From: Actinomycetota bacterium
Lineage (GTDB): Bacteria > Actinomycetota > Geothermincolia > Geothermincolales > RBG-13-55-18
DNA length: 64,000 nucleotides
Direction: 5' to 3'
Assembly: GCA_014360645.1 (NCBI GenBank)
Contig: JACIXD010000007.1
Span: 122,873 to 186,872 of the forward strand
Shown here piece by piece: positions 50,879 through 60,707 of the stretch. Below the pieces are notes generated by a model, which worked only from the letters and a program-made list of their open reading frames with translations, was not told the DNA's origin and did no database searches. Position numbers and translations under genes: made by a program. How positions within the stretch are numbered: the stretch's first letter is position 1; each line of letters starts with the position of its first letter.

Positions 50879-52978
50879 TCATAAGACCTGCACCACCAGG
50901 GCGAAGGGCTGGGGGGAGAAGGGGACGTTCCAGGCCGATAGCTCGATGCGGTAATCTCCAGGCCTTCCCTTCACCTCCACCACCACCCTCTCCACGTTGT
51001 TGAGGGGGTCTCGCGAGCTCCTGCCATTGGGATAAAAGACCTCCCCGCCGGGACCCACCACCCTGAGGTCGAGGTCGTTAACGAGGTGCAGCCTAGCCTC
51101 CGGCAGGGAAGGGTGATCGGACCAGGCCAGGGTGACGAGCAGCCTCTCTCCCTCGGTTACGTCCACGCTGTACACGCGCTCATCTCCAGGACGCAGTCCC
51201 TCGCGGTCGTCCACCACCTTCAGCCAAGAACCGGCTTGCCTGAAGGCGCCGAGGTCCAGCCTCCCAAAACCTTCCACCACATTGGGAGCCGGTGGGATCT
51301 CGGGGTCGTCTCTCCCGTACTGCCCCGGGCTGAGTTCCACAGCGCCGTTGACAGCGAAGGCCTTGAGCAGCGCGGCGGAGGGCTCTTCGCCCAACGCCCT
51401 CGCCAACACCGGACGCATGGCCGCCACCGCCGCGGCCGCGCGCGCCGCCGCCACACTGGTGCCGTAGGCCACCCACCATCCCGGGTCCTCGCCGGGGAGC
51501 AGTCCCGGAGCGGAAACTGCGCCTCCCGATGCGGGGACGGCGATTCCCGTGGCCGTCTCCACCAGGTCCGGCTTTATGCGTCCGTCCCGCGTCGGGCCGC
51601 GCGAGCTGAAAGCGGCCATGCCGCCGCCCGCACCCACGCATACATCAGCGCACAGGGGCTCCGACGGGAAACGGCCGGAGAACCTCCCCTCGAAATCGCC
51701 ATAGGCGGGGTACCTTTCTCCCGCCAGGCCAGCTCCCGTGCCCTCGCATCCCCCCACGCTGAGGACGTTCTTCGCCGTCGCTCCTCCGAGGAGGGAGCCC
51801 TCGTCCACCCGTCCGTCGCCGTCGGCGTCCGTCCCCTCGTTGCCCGCCGCCTCCACCAACACCATCTCGGGATATTTCCACACCAGCGCGTCCCTCTGGG
51901 AGGCGAAGATCCCGTACGCCCCCAGGGATTCCCGGCCTTCGGGCACGCTGCCGCAGAGGAAAGCCCGCGCGCCCTGCGCATACGCGCCCTCGAGCATCCC
52001 GAAAAGGCTGAGGGGTTGTGGGGGGCAGGAGAGGCCGTAGCCCACGGCGTAAACGATGAGCCGCGCCGCGCTCCGCGATCCCATGCCCGCCTGCAGGCTG
52101 CCCGCCTCCACCAGCGCGCTGGCGGTCGCCGTGCCGTGACCGCATATATCCACACCGTCGTCTCCCCGCAGGGATGTGACCGCGGCCACGGAGGCGGCGA
52201 GGTAGGAAGGCAGTCCCTCCATGCCTCCCCGCCCCAGCCCGGTATCACACAGCCCCACTGCCTCCCCGCTCTCCAACTGCGCCCGGGATCCCCGCGAGGA
52301 TCCGGGAACCCCACGGCATGCCTCCCGGAAGGAAGAAAGAGTCCCGGCTCCACAGAGCTCCAGCCATTCCACCGCCTCCGAGGCGGCCACCTCATGCAGT
52401 CTCTCCGCAGGCATGCGCAACACCACCGACGCGCACCAGTCGTCCGCCGCGGCTCCCAGTACCTCCAGGGAGGCGGTGGTGAATTCTTCCAGGCAACCTT
52501 CCAAGAAACGGGGAGAGAACAGCATCGCCAGCACCACCACCTCCCCTCCCTGGCACAGGCGCAGCTGCAGCGCCGGCGAGAGCTTGAAATAAGGTTGGTA
52601 GAGTCCGTGCCACCGCAGATCGCCCACCTCTTCCAGGCGCGAGAACGTCTCTCCGTTCATGCCCACGAGGAGGGTGTTGTAGGGGAGGTAGCCCCTGATT
52701 TCCGCGCCTATGCTCCGCAGGTCTTCCACCCATGCCTCTTTTATGGGCCCGTCGAACTGGAGGAGGTACGGCGCCACCGCCCGGGAAGGATAACCGTCCA
52801 CCACGAAGCGGGGCGGCAGGTGTCCCGGGTCATAGACATCGGGGTAGATGGCCCCGTTGAGCAGGAGCACCGGCAGTTGCAGGGGAGGATTGCCGTTTTC
52901 TCCCCGCGCCGAGGCGCACGGAAGCATGCCTGCCGAAAGGAGCACCAACGCCGCCAAGGCCACCAGACGTTTCACCAC
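50879..52978 (-). CDS. Secreted subtilisin-like serine protease (peptidase S8)
   Basis: A 699-residue exported protease. It has a signal peptide (LVALAALVLLSAGMLPCASA), a propeptide-like region of about 200 residues, then the catalytic triad: Asp in AVGLCDTGLGRGG near residue 245, His in VDICGHGTATASALV near residue 280, and Ser in AYGTSVAAARAAAAV near residue 506, with FSSRGPTRDGRIKPDLVETA ahead of it. The last 110 residues are a jelly-roll domain (LLVTLAWSDHPSLPEARLHL, VNDLDLRVVGPGG) as in Kp43-type subtilases. No membrane anchor or sorting signal is seen. The start is GTG 52978 or 52975 behind AAGGAGG. It could process surface proteins or digest external protein. Confidence 0.93.
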   Translation of the reverse strand: MVKRLVALAALVLLSAGMLPCASARGENGNPPLQLPVLLLNGAIYPDVYDPGHLPPRFVVDGYPSRAVAPYLLQFDGPIKEAWVEDLRSIGAEIRGYLPYNTLLVGMNGETFSRLEEVGDLRWHGLYQPYFKLSPALQLRLCQGGEVVVLAMLFSPRFLEGCLEEFTTASLEVLGAAADDWCASVVLRMPAERLHEVAASEAVEWLELCGAGTLSSFREACRGVPGSSRGSRAQLESGEAVGLCDTGLGRGGMEGLPSYLAASVAAVTSLRGDDGVDICGHGTATASALVEAGSLQAGMGSRSAARLIVYAVGYGLSCPPQPLSLFGMLEGAYAQGARAFLCGSVPEGRESLGAYGIFASQRDALVWKYPEMVLVEAAGNEGTDADGDGRVDEGSLLGGATAKNVLSVGGCEGTGAGLAGERYPAYGDFEGRFSGRFPSEPLCADVCVGAGGGMAAFSSRGPTRDGRIKPDLVETATGIAVPASGGAVSAPGLLPGEDPGWWVAYGTSVAAARAAAAVAAMRPVLARALGEEPSAALLKAFAVNGAVELSPGQYGRDDPEIPPAPNVVEGFGRLDLGAFRQAGSWLKVVDDREGLRPGDERVYSVDVTEGERLLVTLAWSDHPSLPEARLHLVNDLDLRVVGPGGEVFYPNGRSSRDPLNNVERVVVEVKGRPGDYRIELSAWNVPFSPQPFALVVQVL

Positions 52979-53038
52979 CGCCGCCGTTCCTCCTTGCCGG
53001 CCATCGCTCCTCTTCTCCGTCCTCCCGTTCCCGGCCGC

Positions 53039-54034
53039 TCAAGGGGCGGAGCGCCGCCGCCAAGCCCTGGCCTCCCGCACCATCGCCTCCAGGTTGGCCA
53101 AGGGGGTGTCGTATGGCACGTCGCACCCGGTGGAGAGGATGAAATTGCGCATCCCGGCGGTATGGCGCAGGAGCCTCCTCACCTCCCAGCGCACGTCCTC
53201 CTCCGTCCCGCGCCACAACACGCGCCGGGGGTCGATGTTACCCATCAACACCAGGTTGTAGGGCACCCGGCCCGCCTCACGGACCAGGTCCACCTTCGCA
53301 TCCAGAGCGACCCCCTCCACGCCCGTCAGGGAGAGCGTCTCCAGGAGGTGGGCGGAATCCCCGCAGATATGCATCATGCTTATCGCCCCCGAGGAGCGGA
53401 TGATGGCCGCCAGTCCGCTCACGAACGGCCGGTAGATCCCGTCGTATTCCCGCTCCCTCAGGGCGCTGGAGGCGGGATCCACGATCATCACCAGGTCCAC
53501 CCGGTGGGCCAAGGCTGCCGCGTATCCGCCCACCACCTCGGTGGCAAAGCTCAGGGGCTTGACGAGGCCGTCTCCCAGGAGCACGAGGTCCAGAAGCTCC
53601 TCCGCTCCCAGCAACTGGGCGAGCAGGGTGAAGGGGCCGGTGACAAATGTGCCGGTGATCCTCCCCTCCCCATCCGCCAAGGCCTCCGCGGCCCGCAGGA
53701 AAACGGGCATGCGGGCCGCCTTTTCGGGGTCCGGGGGTCCCAGCTCGTAAAAGCGTTCCAGCCTGGGCAGCTTCTGGTCCTGGAGGCTTGGCGGCTGCCG
53801 TGGGTGGAAGTCCACTCCCAGCCCCATGGCCTCCGCCTCCACCGTGAGGTCGAGCAGGGTGAAGACGATGTCCGGCCGCAGCCTCTCCTCGAGCGCTCGT
53901 ACCGCCTCAACCTGCGCCTCCGCGTCATGCAGCGCCTCATGCACGGAACGCCCGCTCAGCCGCACGCCCGGATAGCCCGCCAGGGGCGCCACCAAGCGGC
54001 CGCTCCTGCTCATCACCAGATCAAGGAGATTCAT
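53039..54034 (-). CDS. Uroporphyrinogen decarboxylase family protein (MtaA/CmuA-like)
   Basis: A 331-residue TIM-barrel protein of the URO-D family. ISMMHICGDSAHLLETL near residue 230 and FILSTGCDVPYDTPLANLEA near residue 300 supply the His-x-Cys and Cys zinc ligands found in methyl-corrinoid:coenzyme methyltransferases such as MtaA and CmuA; true HemE lacks these. VTGPFTLLAQLLG and NIDPRRVLWRGTEEDVRWEV are also family-typical. It probably moves a methyl group between a corrinoid protein and a thiol or folate; no corrinoid-binding protein is encoded next to it. The start is ATG 54034, close behind AGAGGGG; a longer form would begin further upstream. Confidence 0.85.
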   Translation of the reverse strand: MNLLDLVMSRSGRLVAPLAGYPGVRLSGRSVHEALHDAEAQVEAVRALEERLRPDIVFTLLDLTVEAEAMGLGVDFHPRQPPSLQDQKLPRLERFYELGPPDPEKAARMPVFLRAAEALADGEGRITGTFVTGPFTLLAQLLGAEELLDLVLLGDGLVKPLSFATEVVGGYAAALAHRVDLVMIVDPASSALREREYDGIYRPFVSGLAAIIRSSGAISMMHICGDSAHLLETLSLTGVEGVALDAKVDLVREAGRVPYNLVLMGNIDPRRVLWRGTEEDVRWEVRRLLRHTAGMRNFILSTGCDVPYDTPLANLEAMVREARAWRRRSAP

Positions 54035-54567
54035 CCCCTCTGATCCCTTCCCCAGGTTCCCGTCTCTCCGCGGCCCACCTGCCTTTTCACTCTTGAGACC
54101 CCCTCGACGCCACCGGTGCAAGACGGGGTCGAGGAAGACCGTTGTGCTCGCTCCGGTGCAGCCCTCACCGTACCTAAACCATTATACCCGCAACCGCGCC
54201 ACGGGAGCCGGAAAGGGGCCGGAAAGCCCCGCCGCGACACCCGTCGCCGAGACCGGCGGCACGGCCGTCCATGGGCGGCCGGGGGTATCGGCAAGGCACG
54301 GATGAAAGGGAGCGTGTGTACGAAACGCGGCCCTCTCGGCGTCTCGGGGCGGGACACACCTCTTATGGCGGCTGAAGGCCAGAAACGCCCCTTACGGCAG
54401 AGCAGGGCATTGGATGATGCTGTCGGGCGAGGACTCCTGAGCGCCCGAGACGGCATGCAGCCGTGGATCACCGCTGCGACGGCGATGTCGGAAACGGCGG
54501 TATAGAGGGGATGCGGGCATCGAATGCGAATACGTCACCACGGCGCCCCGTATGTGCGCGGCGGCGG
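54035..54567. other. Intergenic stretch without a gene
   Basis: About 530 bp. ORFs in several frames are short, arginine-rich and without ribosome binding sites. No repeats, strong hairpin or clear promoter stood out. Confidence 0.4.
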
Positions 54568-54780
54568 TCAGGCGCTGTGGCGGAGGCCTTGGCGCAGGAT
54601 ACCCCGTGGCAACCTGACCTCCTTGGGCACCGCGCGCACCTCGTGCGCGTCGAGATGCATGCGACCGTTGCGGCGGCAATGCCCGCAGAAGAAGGAGCCG
54701 CGCGGCATGCGCGCGCCGCACAGGGGACAGTACACACCGCCCTGGGCGAAGGGAAAGCCATAGCCCTTATGCGTACCCAT
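54568..54780 (-). CDS. Small zinc-ribbon protein, 70 residues
   Basis: A short protein with two CxxC knuckles: YCPLCGARMPRG near residue 17 and FFCGHCRRNGRM near residue 31, forming a compact zinc ribbon, followed by a basic/hydrophobic tail (EVRAVPKEVRLPRGILRQGL). Third codon positions are strongly GC-rich, as in real genes here. ATG 54780 follows GGAAGTGGAG; GTG 54786 is a possible earlier start. It stands alone between two gene-free stretches. It might bind nucleic acid or another protein. Confidence 0.65.
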   Translation of the reverse strand: MGTHKGYGFPFAQGGVYCPLCGARMPRGSFFCGHCRRNGRMHLDAHEVRAVPKEVRLPRGILRQGLRHSA

Positions 54781-55209
54781 CTCCACTTCCTTTCATCGTC
54801 CGTATACGCTATCCACAACGCCCACACCGGCCGCTTATCTACACCACCCTATATTGCCTTTTCCGTCTCCCCGTATAATTACCTGAAGGGTTGGTGCCGG
54901 CGTGCCGTAAGGGGGATATCCCGCGGGTGACGGGTGGGAGAGACGACGGGGCTCCGCGAGCCGGGGCGGAGAGAGACGGGTTACGGTCAGGAGAACCCGG
55001 GTGATGCCGGAAGAGCCTGAAGGGACCGTTCGCATCATCCACACCCCGCCCGCCGCCATCATCGCGCGCGACGGGGATCCCGGCGAGAGGAGCGAGGGAG
55101 AAAGGCCCCGGGGGCGGCTTGGGGAAGTGCCCGGGAGATGAGGGGGAAGGCGGGTAACCGGAATGTTCCGCGCCGCCGTGAGGCGGAGAACCGGAAACGA
55201 GAGGGATTC
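54781..55209. other. Intergenic stretch before the four-helix membrane protein
   Basis: About 430 bp between divergent genes with no supportable gene. An AT-richer patch around 54840-54890 (CCGTATAATTACC) contains TATAAT on the plus strand and may be a promoter. Confidence 0.4.
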
Positions 55210-55824
55210 ATGGGGAGAAGATGCTCCGAGGGATCGAGGCGATGCGTATCACCTGAAGCTGCGGGAGGCCGTGAAAGGCTCCGCCGCGGGTGGGGCTCGG
55301 CCTTGGTAGCGGCGGGCTGCCTCCTCTGCATCCTCTCCGCCCTTTTCCTTCCCTGGGCACGCGTCGCGGTGACCTGGAAGAGCATCCTCTTCAACACGGA
55401 CGTGGACCTGGGCATATATACCTTCAAGCTCACGGAGAACGCCTGGTTGACGGCGGCCTTGGTCGCCGTGGCCTGCCTGGGGCTTGCCGGACTGGCATGG
55501 AGGCGAAGGTCGGGGACGGTCGCGCTCGCCGTCTCTCTGCTCCTGCTCGCGGGCTGCATCGCTTACCTGGCATCCCTCCTGTGTGAGGCCCTTGACTTCC
55601 TGGGTCTGTACGAGCGCCTGCTGGAGTTGGTCCGCGCTCTGCCCCTCATCGGCCAGGCCGCCGAGGTACTGGTCAGGGAGAGGCTCGCCGTCCGGGCCCT
55701 GCCCCACGCGGGCGGCTTCGTCTTCGCGGCCGGCGTGGCCCTTGTCCTCGCGGGAGGGCTGCTGTTGCGTCTCCGGGGCGTTCACGGAAAGACCGCCGCC
55801 TTGGACGGGGGCGGGGATGTATAA
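55210..55824 (+). CDS. Four-helix membrane protein, hypothetical
   Basis: About 204 residues with four predicted membrane helices: SALVAAGCLLCILSALFLPW, WLTAALVAVACLGLAGLAW, VALAVSLLLLAGCIAYLASL and GFVFAAGVALVLAGGLLLRL, with short loops and a long loop between helices three and four. I do not recognise a family. The four-helix layout with a tryptophan after the first helix is common in small actinobacterial membrane proteins. ATG 55210 has GAGAGGGA upstream; ATG 55138 would add 24 basic residues. The cupin gene begins 8 bases after its stop. Confidence 0.65.
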   Translation: MGRRCSEGSRRCVSPEAAGGRERLRRGWGSALVAAGCLLCILSALFLPWARVAVTWKSILFNTDVDLGIYTFKLTENAWLTAALVAVACLGLAGLAWRRRSGTVALAVSLLLLAGCIAYLASLLCEALDFLGLYERLLELVRALPLIGQAAEVLVRERLAVRALPHAGGFVFAAGVALVLAGGLLLRLRGVHGKTAALDGGGDV

Positions 55825-55831
55825 TAGCGCC

Positions 55832-56173
55832 ATGAAGGTGGTCCACTACTCGGAAGTACCGGCCGAAGACCCCGGCGGCGATACCCGCGGCGTGAGGGTG
55901 AGGTGGGTCATATCCGCGGAGGACGGGGCGCCCAACTACTACATGCGCGTGTTCGAGATCGAACCCGGGGGATTCTCGCCCCTCCACCGCCATGCGTGGG
56001 AGCACGAGATCTACATCCTCGCGGGGGAAGGCGAGCTGGTGGGAGAGGACGGGCGCCGCGGCATAGGTCCGGGGACCGCCGTCTTCATCCCCGGAGAAGA
56101 GCTACACCAGTTGAGGAACCCCGGCGGGGAGGTGCTGCGCTTCATCTGCACCATACCTTCCACAGGCTCCTGA
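55832..56173 (+). CDS. Small cupin-domain protein
   Basis: A 113-residue single cupin barrel. FSPLHRHAWEHEIYILAGEG near residue 48 is motif 1 with the metal ligands H-x-H and E, and GTAVFIPGEELHQLRNPGGE near residue 82 is motif 2 with the last histidine. Such proteins bind a metal and serve as isomerases, dioxygenases or sensors; the reaction cannot be told. TATAAT (55820-55825) ends six bases before the ATG, so it may be transcribed without a leader. An earlier in-frame ATG at 55817 would overlap that box. Confidence 0.85.
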   Translation: MKVVHYSEVPAEDPGGDTRGVRVRWVISAEDGAPNYYMRVFEIEPGGFSPLHRHAWEHEIYILAGEGELVGEDGRRGIGPGTAVFIPGEELHQLRNPGGEVLRFICTIPSTGS

Positions 56174-56248
56174 ACCGCCCTACTGCCTGCGCGCATGTAT
56201 GTCGAGGGTGACCGGGACCAAGGCTCGCCCCCGGTGAGAAAGAGGGGT

Positions 56249-57148
56249 TCAGGGTTCCTGGAGGAGGTCATCGCCCTCCAGGATATGGATGACCTCCAGG
56301 CAGTCCATTACCATATCCTGGTATTTTCTCTGTTCCCATCCCAGGTATCCCACGGGACAGCGCACCGCGCGCACCCCCTCCACCAGCAGGTCGCGCTTGT
56401 CGTGTATATGGCCCGAGATGGAGGTGCTCACCTTGGGGTGAGCCAGGAGTATGTTGCCCGTGTCCCGGGAACCGGGGAAGGGCACGCCCTCCACCGTGAG
56501 CTCGTCGAAGGGCGGGTAATGCGTGACCACCACGATCTCGTTCACCCCGGGATCGCCTGCCAGCACCTCTATATCCTGGTCCAGGCGCAGATTGAACTCT
56601 CGTGCCACCTCGCTGTCGGGCCTCCTCGCCAGCGAAGGCACCCCCTCCATCATCAGCGAGATGTCTCCCCAGCAAGCCCAGCGCATGTCGTTCCAGACGC
56701 TGTCCAGGAGGTAATGGTGCTCCCTGGGAAACGCCGCGTGCTCCTCCTTGCCGCCCTTGCGGTCGTACCAGCCCACGCTCCCCGCGAAGCCGACCCCACG
56801 CAAGGTCACCGGCTCCATCCACAGGGGCACGAACCCGTTGCGCCTGCAGGCATCGGGCAGGTAGAAGAAATATTTCTCGTAGGAATCGTGCCCCAGCTCC
56901 TGCATCTCCTCGGAAAGCACCCAGATGTCCTGGTTGCCGGGGACGAACAGCTTGAGGCAGCGCAGGGAGGAGAAACAGTCCAGCGCGTATTCCAGGTCTC
57001 CGAGCTCGGGGCTCACGTCACCCGCGATCACCAGCACGTCCGGGTCCACCACCTTCAGCACCTCCACCAGGTAGGGGACGAGCTCCCAGTTGCGCTGGGA
57101 GATATCCACGTGCAGGTCGCTGGTGTAGGCGATCCTCAAATGCAGCAC
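56249..57148 (-). CDS. Calcineurin-like metallophosphoesterase with GNQ in place of GNH
   Basis: A 299-residue phosphoesterase-fold protein: AYTSDLHVDIS near residue 8 (DxH), VIAGDVSPEL near residue 40 (GD), LFVPGNQDIWVLS near residue 67, VVVTHYPPFDELT near residue 206 and ISGHIHDKRDLLV near residue 243 (GHxH). In the third motif the usual GNHD/E histidine, which protonates the leaving group, is glutamine, so activity may be reduced or altered. The start is GTG 57148, or TTG 57139 with the better-placed GGGGGTG. It is divergent from nothing and stands alone on the minus strand. Confidence 0.85.
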   Translation of the reverse strand: MLHLRIAYTSDLHVDISQRNWELVPYLVEVLKVVDPDVLVIAGDVSPELGDLEYALDCFSSLRCLKLFVPGNQDIWVLSEEMQELGHDSYEKYFFYLPDACRRNGFVPLWMEPVTLRGVGFAGSVGWYDRKGGKEEHAAFPREHHYLLDSVWNDMRWACWGDISLMMEGVPSLARRPDSEVAREFNLRLDQDIEVLAGDPGVNEIVVVTHYPPFDELTVEGVPFPGSRDTGNILLAHPKVSTSISGHIHDKRDLLVEGVRAVRCPVGYLGWEQRKYQDMVMDCLEVIHILEGDDLLQEP

Positions 57149-57383
57149 CCCCGATCGCGAGGCAACGTCATCTCTATATTAAAGCAAAGCGGCCGGTCAT
57201 ATGAAGGCAGCCCCCGAGGGCGTCCCCCATCCGTCCGTCGCGCCGGGGGCGCCCGTGGGGAGAGGCTCCGGCTTTTTCATCTTCGCAGCGGCGAAAAGAG
57301 GATATGGGTATGACGAGGCCCAGCGGAAGCGCACCGCCGGGAAGCCGACAGGGTTAGGACACCCGAAAAACCGGCTTCCGCCG

Positions 57384-60300
57384 TCAGGCCCTCGCCGCCT
57401 CGCCTCTGGAGGCGCCGCCCTCCATGCCGGGCTGGGGCAGGTGTACGAGAAAAGTGGAACCCCTGCCGTGCTCGCTCCTCACCTCGATGCGTCCGCCCTG
57501 CGCCTCCACCAGGCGGCTGACGATGTACAGGCCCAACCCCATACCCTTCACGGAACCGCCCCCGGCTTCCCCCACGCGCCGGAAGGGCTGGAAGATCAGT
57601 TTCATGTTCTCCTCGCTGATGCCCTGTCCCTCGTCCCGGACCCCCAGCACCGCCTCGCGGGCGCCGCGGCGCGCGAATACCTCCACCAGGGAACCGGGGG
57701 GCGAGTATTTCAGGGCGTTGTCCATGAGGTTGAAGAGCACGATCTCCAGCTTGTCGCGGTCGGCGAAGATCCTCTCCGCTCCCGGCTCCAGCCTTATCTC
57801 CAGCGCGTGCCGCGAGGAGCGCGCCTGGAGTTCTTCCCGTAGACCCGCCAGCAGCACCCGCAGGTCCACCTCCTCGGTGACCAGGGAGAGCTTGCCCGAC
57901 TCCAGGCGCGATATCTCCATCATGTTCACCACGCTGCGCCGCAACCTGTCCGCCGCCTTCACCAGTTTGTTGGCGACCTCGCGGCTCTCCTCCGCGTCCA
58001 TGCTCTCTCCGTAGTCCCGCATGACCTCCGAAAAGCCCATGATCAGGGTGAGGGGATGGCGGATCTCGTGGGAGGCCATGTTGATGAGGTCGGTCTTGGC
58101 CTTGACCCTTTCCTCCTGCACGCGGCACATCTCCTCCAGCAGGCGTATGCGGCTTCGCATGGCGTCGTGCTGCAGCGGCACCCCGACGTAGGCGCCGACC
58201 ATCCCCGCCGTCCGCTCCAGCAGCGCCTCCTCCTTCGCCCCGAAGGCGGCGCCGCGGGAGCTTCCCGCCAGCATCACGCCCTGGAGGTCCTCACCCCTGA
58301 GGTCCAGGGCCATGTAGGAACGGATCCCCTTCATGGCCAGCTCGTCCTCGCCTGGGCCGCGCAGGAAGGAGTTGAGGTTGTTGCGCACCAGCCTGCCCGC
58401 GCGCGAGACGGTGAGCATGAGCGGCCCTCGGGGGTCGAGTAGCTCCTCGAAGGCTCCGTTCTCCTCCCTCTTTCCCTTGAGCAGGGATACCCTCCTGATG
58501 CCCGCCTTCCCGAACACGGAGACCAGGAGCAGGTCCAGGTCCATCCGCGCGGCCAGTTCATCGTAGAGGACGTCGCACATGTCCTCGAGGGTCCGCGAGG
58601 ACGGCAGGCGGCGGAATATCCCCAGCAGGGACTCGCTCTCGGTGAGGGTATCCTCCAGGATCATGCCCTCGCGCCGGGATTCCAGGGCGGAGACTGCCTG
58701 GCCGGCGAGGAAATGCGCCAGACGGCGGTGAAACTCCTGGAAGTATTGCTCCTTGAAGAACTTCTCGAAAACCAGCGCGCCGAACCTGCCCCTGCGCCCG
58801 ATGAGGGGAACCGCTATGTAGGAGCGCATCGCGGCCTCTCCGCCGTCCTCTTCACGCCGCTCCGTGCCGCACACCGCGTGCCCCCGCTCCAGCGCCGAGG
58901 CCATGCCCTCGCTGGAAATAAAACCCAGATCGTCCTCCAGCGCGCCCTCCGGGGCGTCCACCGCCCCCCTGAGCGCCCCCCCGTCCTCGTCGTAGACCAT
59001 GATGGCGACGCGGTCGCAGCCCAGGAGTTTCCTGCCGCCGCGCGCTATGACCCGCAGAGCCTGTTCGGGCTGGGAACAGGCGGCGAGTTCGTCCTCTATC
59101 CCCGTCAACGCCTCCAGGGCGGCGCGGTACCCCTCGGCCAGGGACCTGCCGGCCAGCCCGCGCGCCAGTCCGAGCACGGCCGAGGCCAGGGGCTGGAGGG
59201 ATTCCATCTCCGCCCTGGTGAGTTTTCTCTCCTGGCGCAGGTAGAACCCGTTCACCAGCGCCGACGCGCCTTCGCGCGCCGGCACCAGCAAGAGCACCAG
59301 GTCCTCCAGGACCGCCTGGTCGTAGGCAGGCATCTCCCGCAGAGCGGGGTTATCCGGCTTCACCACCGCCATGCGTTCCAGATGCTCCGCGACGCGTTTC
59401 ACCCCCGCGGTGTTCGCGAAGAGGGCCTCCCCGCCGTACACCGATTCCGCGTACCAGCGGAAGTCCTCCATCACCTCTTCGCCCCCGGGTTCGCGGAAAT
59501 AACAGAAGGCCATGGCCGCTCCCAGCTCCGCGGCCAACATGCGCAGCGCCGCGGATAGGAAGTCCTCCAAACAGGCCGCCGCGGCGGGAAGGCGTGAGAG
59601 CTGTTCCACCAGGGCGGGGAAATCCCATTTCCCGCCGCGCCCCGGCTCCGCCCCTCCCGCGGTCTCCGACTCCCCCGCGAAAAGCTCGCCCAGCTTCCCT
59701 GACAGCTGTACCAGCAGCTCCATGTCCCTGGGCTCCATGGCCGCATAGACCCTTCCGAAGAGGGTGAGCAGGCCTACCAGCCTCTCGCCCCGGAAGATGG
59801 GGGTGAGGAGGAAGCTCTTCACCTGGTTGGCGTGGAAATAGGGCTTCACCCCCGGGAAGAACTCCGCCACGCGCCCCGCGTCCAGGCTGAACTCGCGCTC
59901 CTCCGTCCGCCGCATGGCCTGCAGCAGCTCCGCAAGGCGGTTCTCGAAGAGGTGTTCGATGATCTCGGTCATCCCTCCCCATCCCCGGGAGGCCACCAGC
60001 ACCGCCCGGCTCTCCCCGCCTCTCTCCTCCATACGGTGTACGGTACCGCCGTCCACGTTCAACAGCTTGATGAGGAGGTCCAGCCCCAGGGAGGCGGCGC
60101 GCGCGGGCTCGATGCGAGTCGAAAGGTATTCGGAGAGCACGCCCGATTCCGGCGCCTGCTGTTCCGCGGTCGGGCGCTCGGCCTCCTCCCCGTCTCCGGA
60201 CGAGAGCAGCTCCAGCAGCTTTTCCAGCACCGCCCCCACGGCGGCGGTCCTGAAGGACTGCTGGTCCGGCAGGGCGGCGCCGGGAGGGATCACCACCAGC

Positions 60301-60671
60301 AGCACCGCCCTGAGCATGCCACGGCTCCTGACCGGGAAGAGCAGGAGGGTCTCGCCCGCGTCCATGCACAGGTCCTGCAGGCCCAGTTCGGCCAGCCTCT
60401 CTCTCTCCATCACGGCGTAATGCCGGGCCGGCTGCGCCTCGATCCAGTCCGCCGCCAGCAGCACGTCCTTCATGCCCTCGCGCTTTTCCGGGGGCACTCC
60501 CCAGCCCATGCTGAGCTCTAGGAACGGCGAGAGATCGCGCCGCACGAAGAGCGCCGCCCTGGTTCCTCCCAACGCCTCGACGATCACCCCGAGAGCCTCC
60601 TCCACGGAGAATCCCTGGGAATAGCGCTGCAGGATATCCCGGTACAGGTCCACGGCCTCTTTCAAGTCCAT
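57384..60671 (-). CDS. Large GAF-domain sensor histidine kinase
   Basis: A 1,095-residue cytoplasmic kinase without membrane helices. The first 850 residues hold about four GAF-type sensory domains, separated by helical linkers; the pattern LLTPIFRGERLVGLLTLFGR, then SYIAVPLIGRRGRFGALVFE and SYMALDLRGEDLQGVMLAGS marks repeated GAF strands. The kinase core follows: H-box MASHEIRHPLTLIMGFSEVM near residue 870, N-box NLMDNALKYSPPGS near residue 985, DEGQGISEENMKLIF near residue 1015 and GMGLGLYIVSRL near residue 1047. All catalytic motifs are intact. No response regulator gene is adjacent, so it is an orphan kinase. ATG 60671 follows GGGGAGGGGCG. The mRNA probably starts with a structured leader (60708-60775). 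Confidence 0.92.
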   Translation of the reverse strand: MDLKEAVDLYRDILQRYSQGFSVEEALGVIVEALGGTRAALFVRRDLSPFLELSMGWGVPPEKREGMKDVLLAADWIEAQPARHYAVMERERLAELGLQDLCMDAGETLLLFPVRSRGMLRAVLLVVIPPGAALPDQQSFRTAAVGAVLEKLLELLSSGDGEEAERPTAEQQAPESGVLSEYLSTRIEPARAASLGLDLLIKLLNVDGGTVHRMEERGGESRAVLVASRGWGGMTEIIEHLFENRLAELLQAMRRTEEREFSLDAGRVAEFFPGVKPYFHANQVKSFLLTPIFRGERLVGLLTLFGRVYAAMEPRDMELLVQLSGKLGELFAGESETAGGAEPGRGGKWDFPALVEQLSRLPAAAACLEDFLSAALRMLAAELGAAMAFCYFREPGGEEVMEDFRWYAESVYGGEALFANTAGVKRVAEHLERMAVVKPDNPALREMPAYDQAVLEDLVLLLVPAREGASALVNGFYLRQERKLTRAEMESLQPLASAVLGLARGLAGRSLAEGYRAALEALTGIEDELAACSQPEQALRVIARGGRKLLGCDRVAIMVYDEDGGALRGAVDAPEGALEDDLGFISSEGMASALERGHAVCGTERREEDGGEAAMRSYIAVPLIGRRGRFGALVFEKFFKEQYFQEFHRRLAHFLAGQAVSALESRREGMILEDTLTESESLLGIFRRLPSSRTLEDMCDVLYDELAARMDLDLLLVSVFGKAGIRRVSLLKGKREENGAFEELLDPRGPLMLTVSRAGRLVRNNLNSFLRGPGEDELAMKGIRSYMALDLRGEDLQGVMLAGSSRGAAFGAKEEALLERTAGMVGAYVGVPLQHDAMRSRIRLLEEMCRVQEERVKAKTDLINMASHEIRHPLTLIMGFSEVMRDYGESMDAEESREVANKLVKAADRLRRSVVNMMEISRLESGKLSLVTEEVDLRVLLAGLREELQARSSRHALEIRLEPGAERIFADRDKLEIVLFNLMDNALKYSPPGSLVEVFARRGAREAVLGVRDEGQGISEENMKLIFQPFRRVGEAGGGSVKGMGLGLYIVSRLVEAQGGRIEVRSEHGRGSTFLVHLPQPGMEGGASRGEAARA

Positions 60672-60707
60672 TCGCCCCTCCCCTTCCAACTTCGAGGGAA
60701 TCATCGC

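Noticed and set aside
51086..54043. 985-codon plus-strand ORF opposite the subtilase and URO-D genes
   Set aside because: It spans two opposite genes with clear catalytic motifs and has shadow-type composition (H, R, P, Q).
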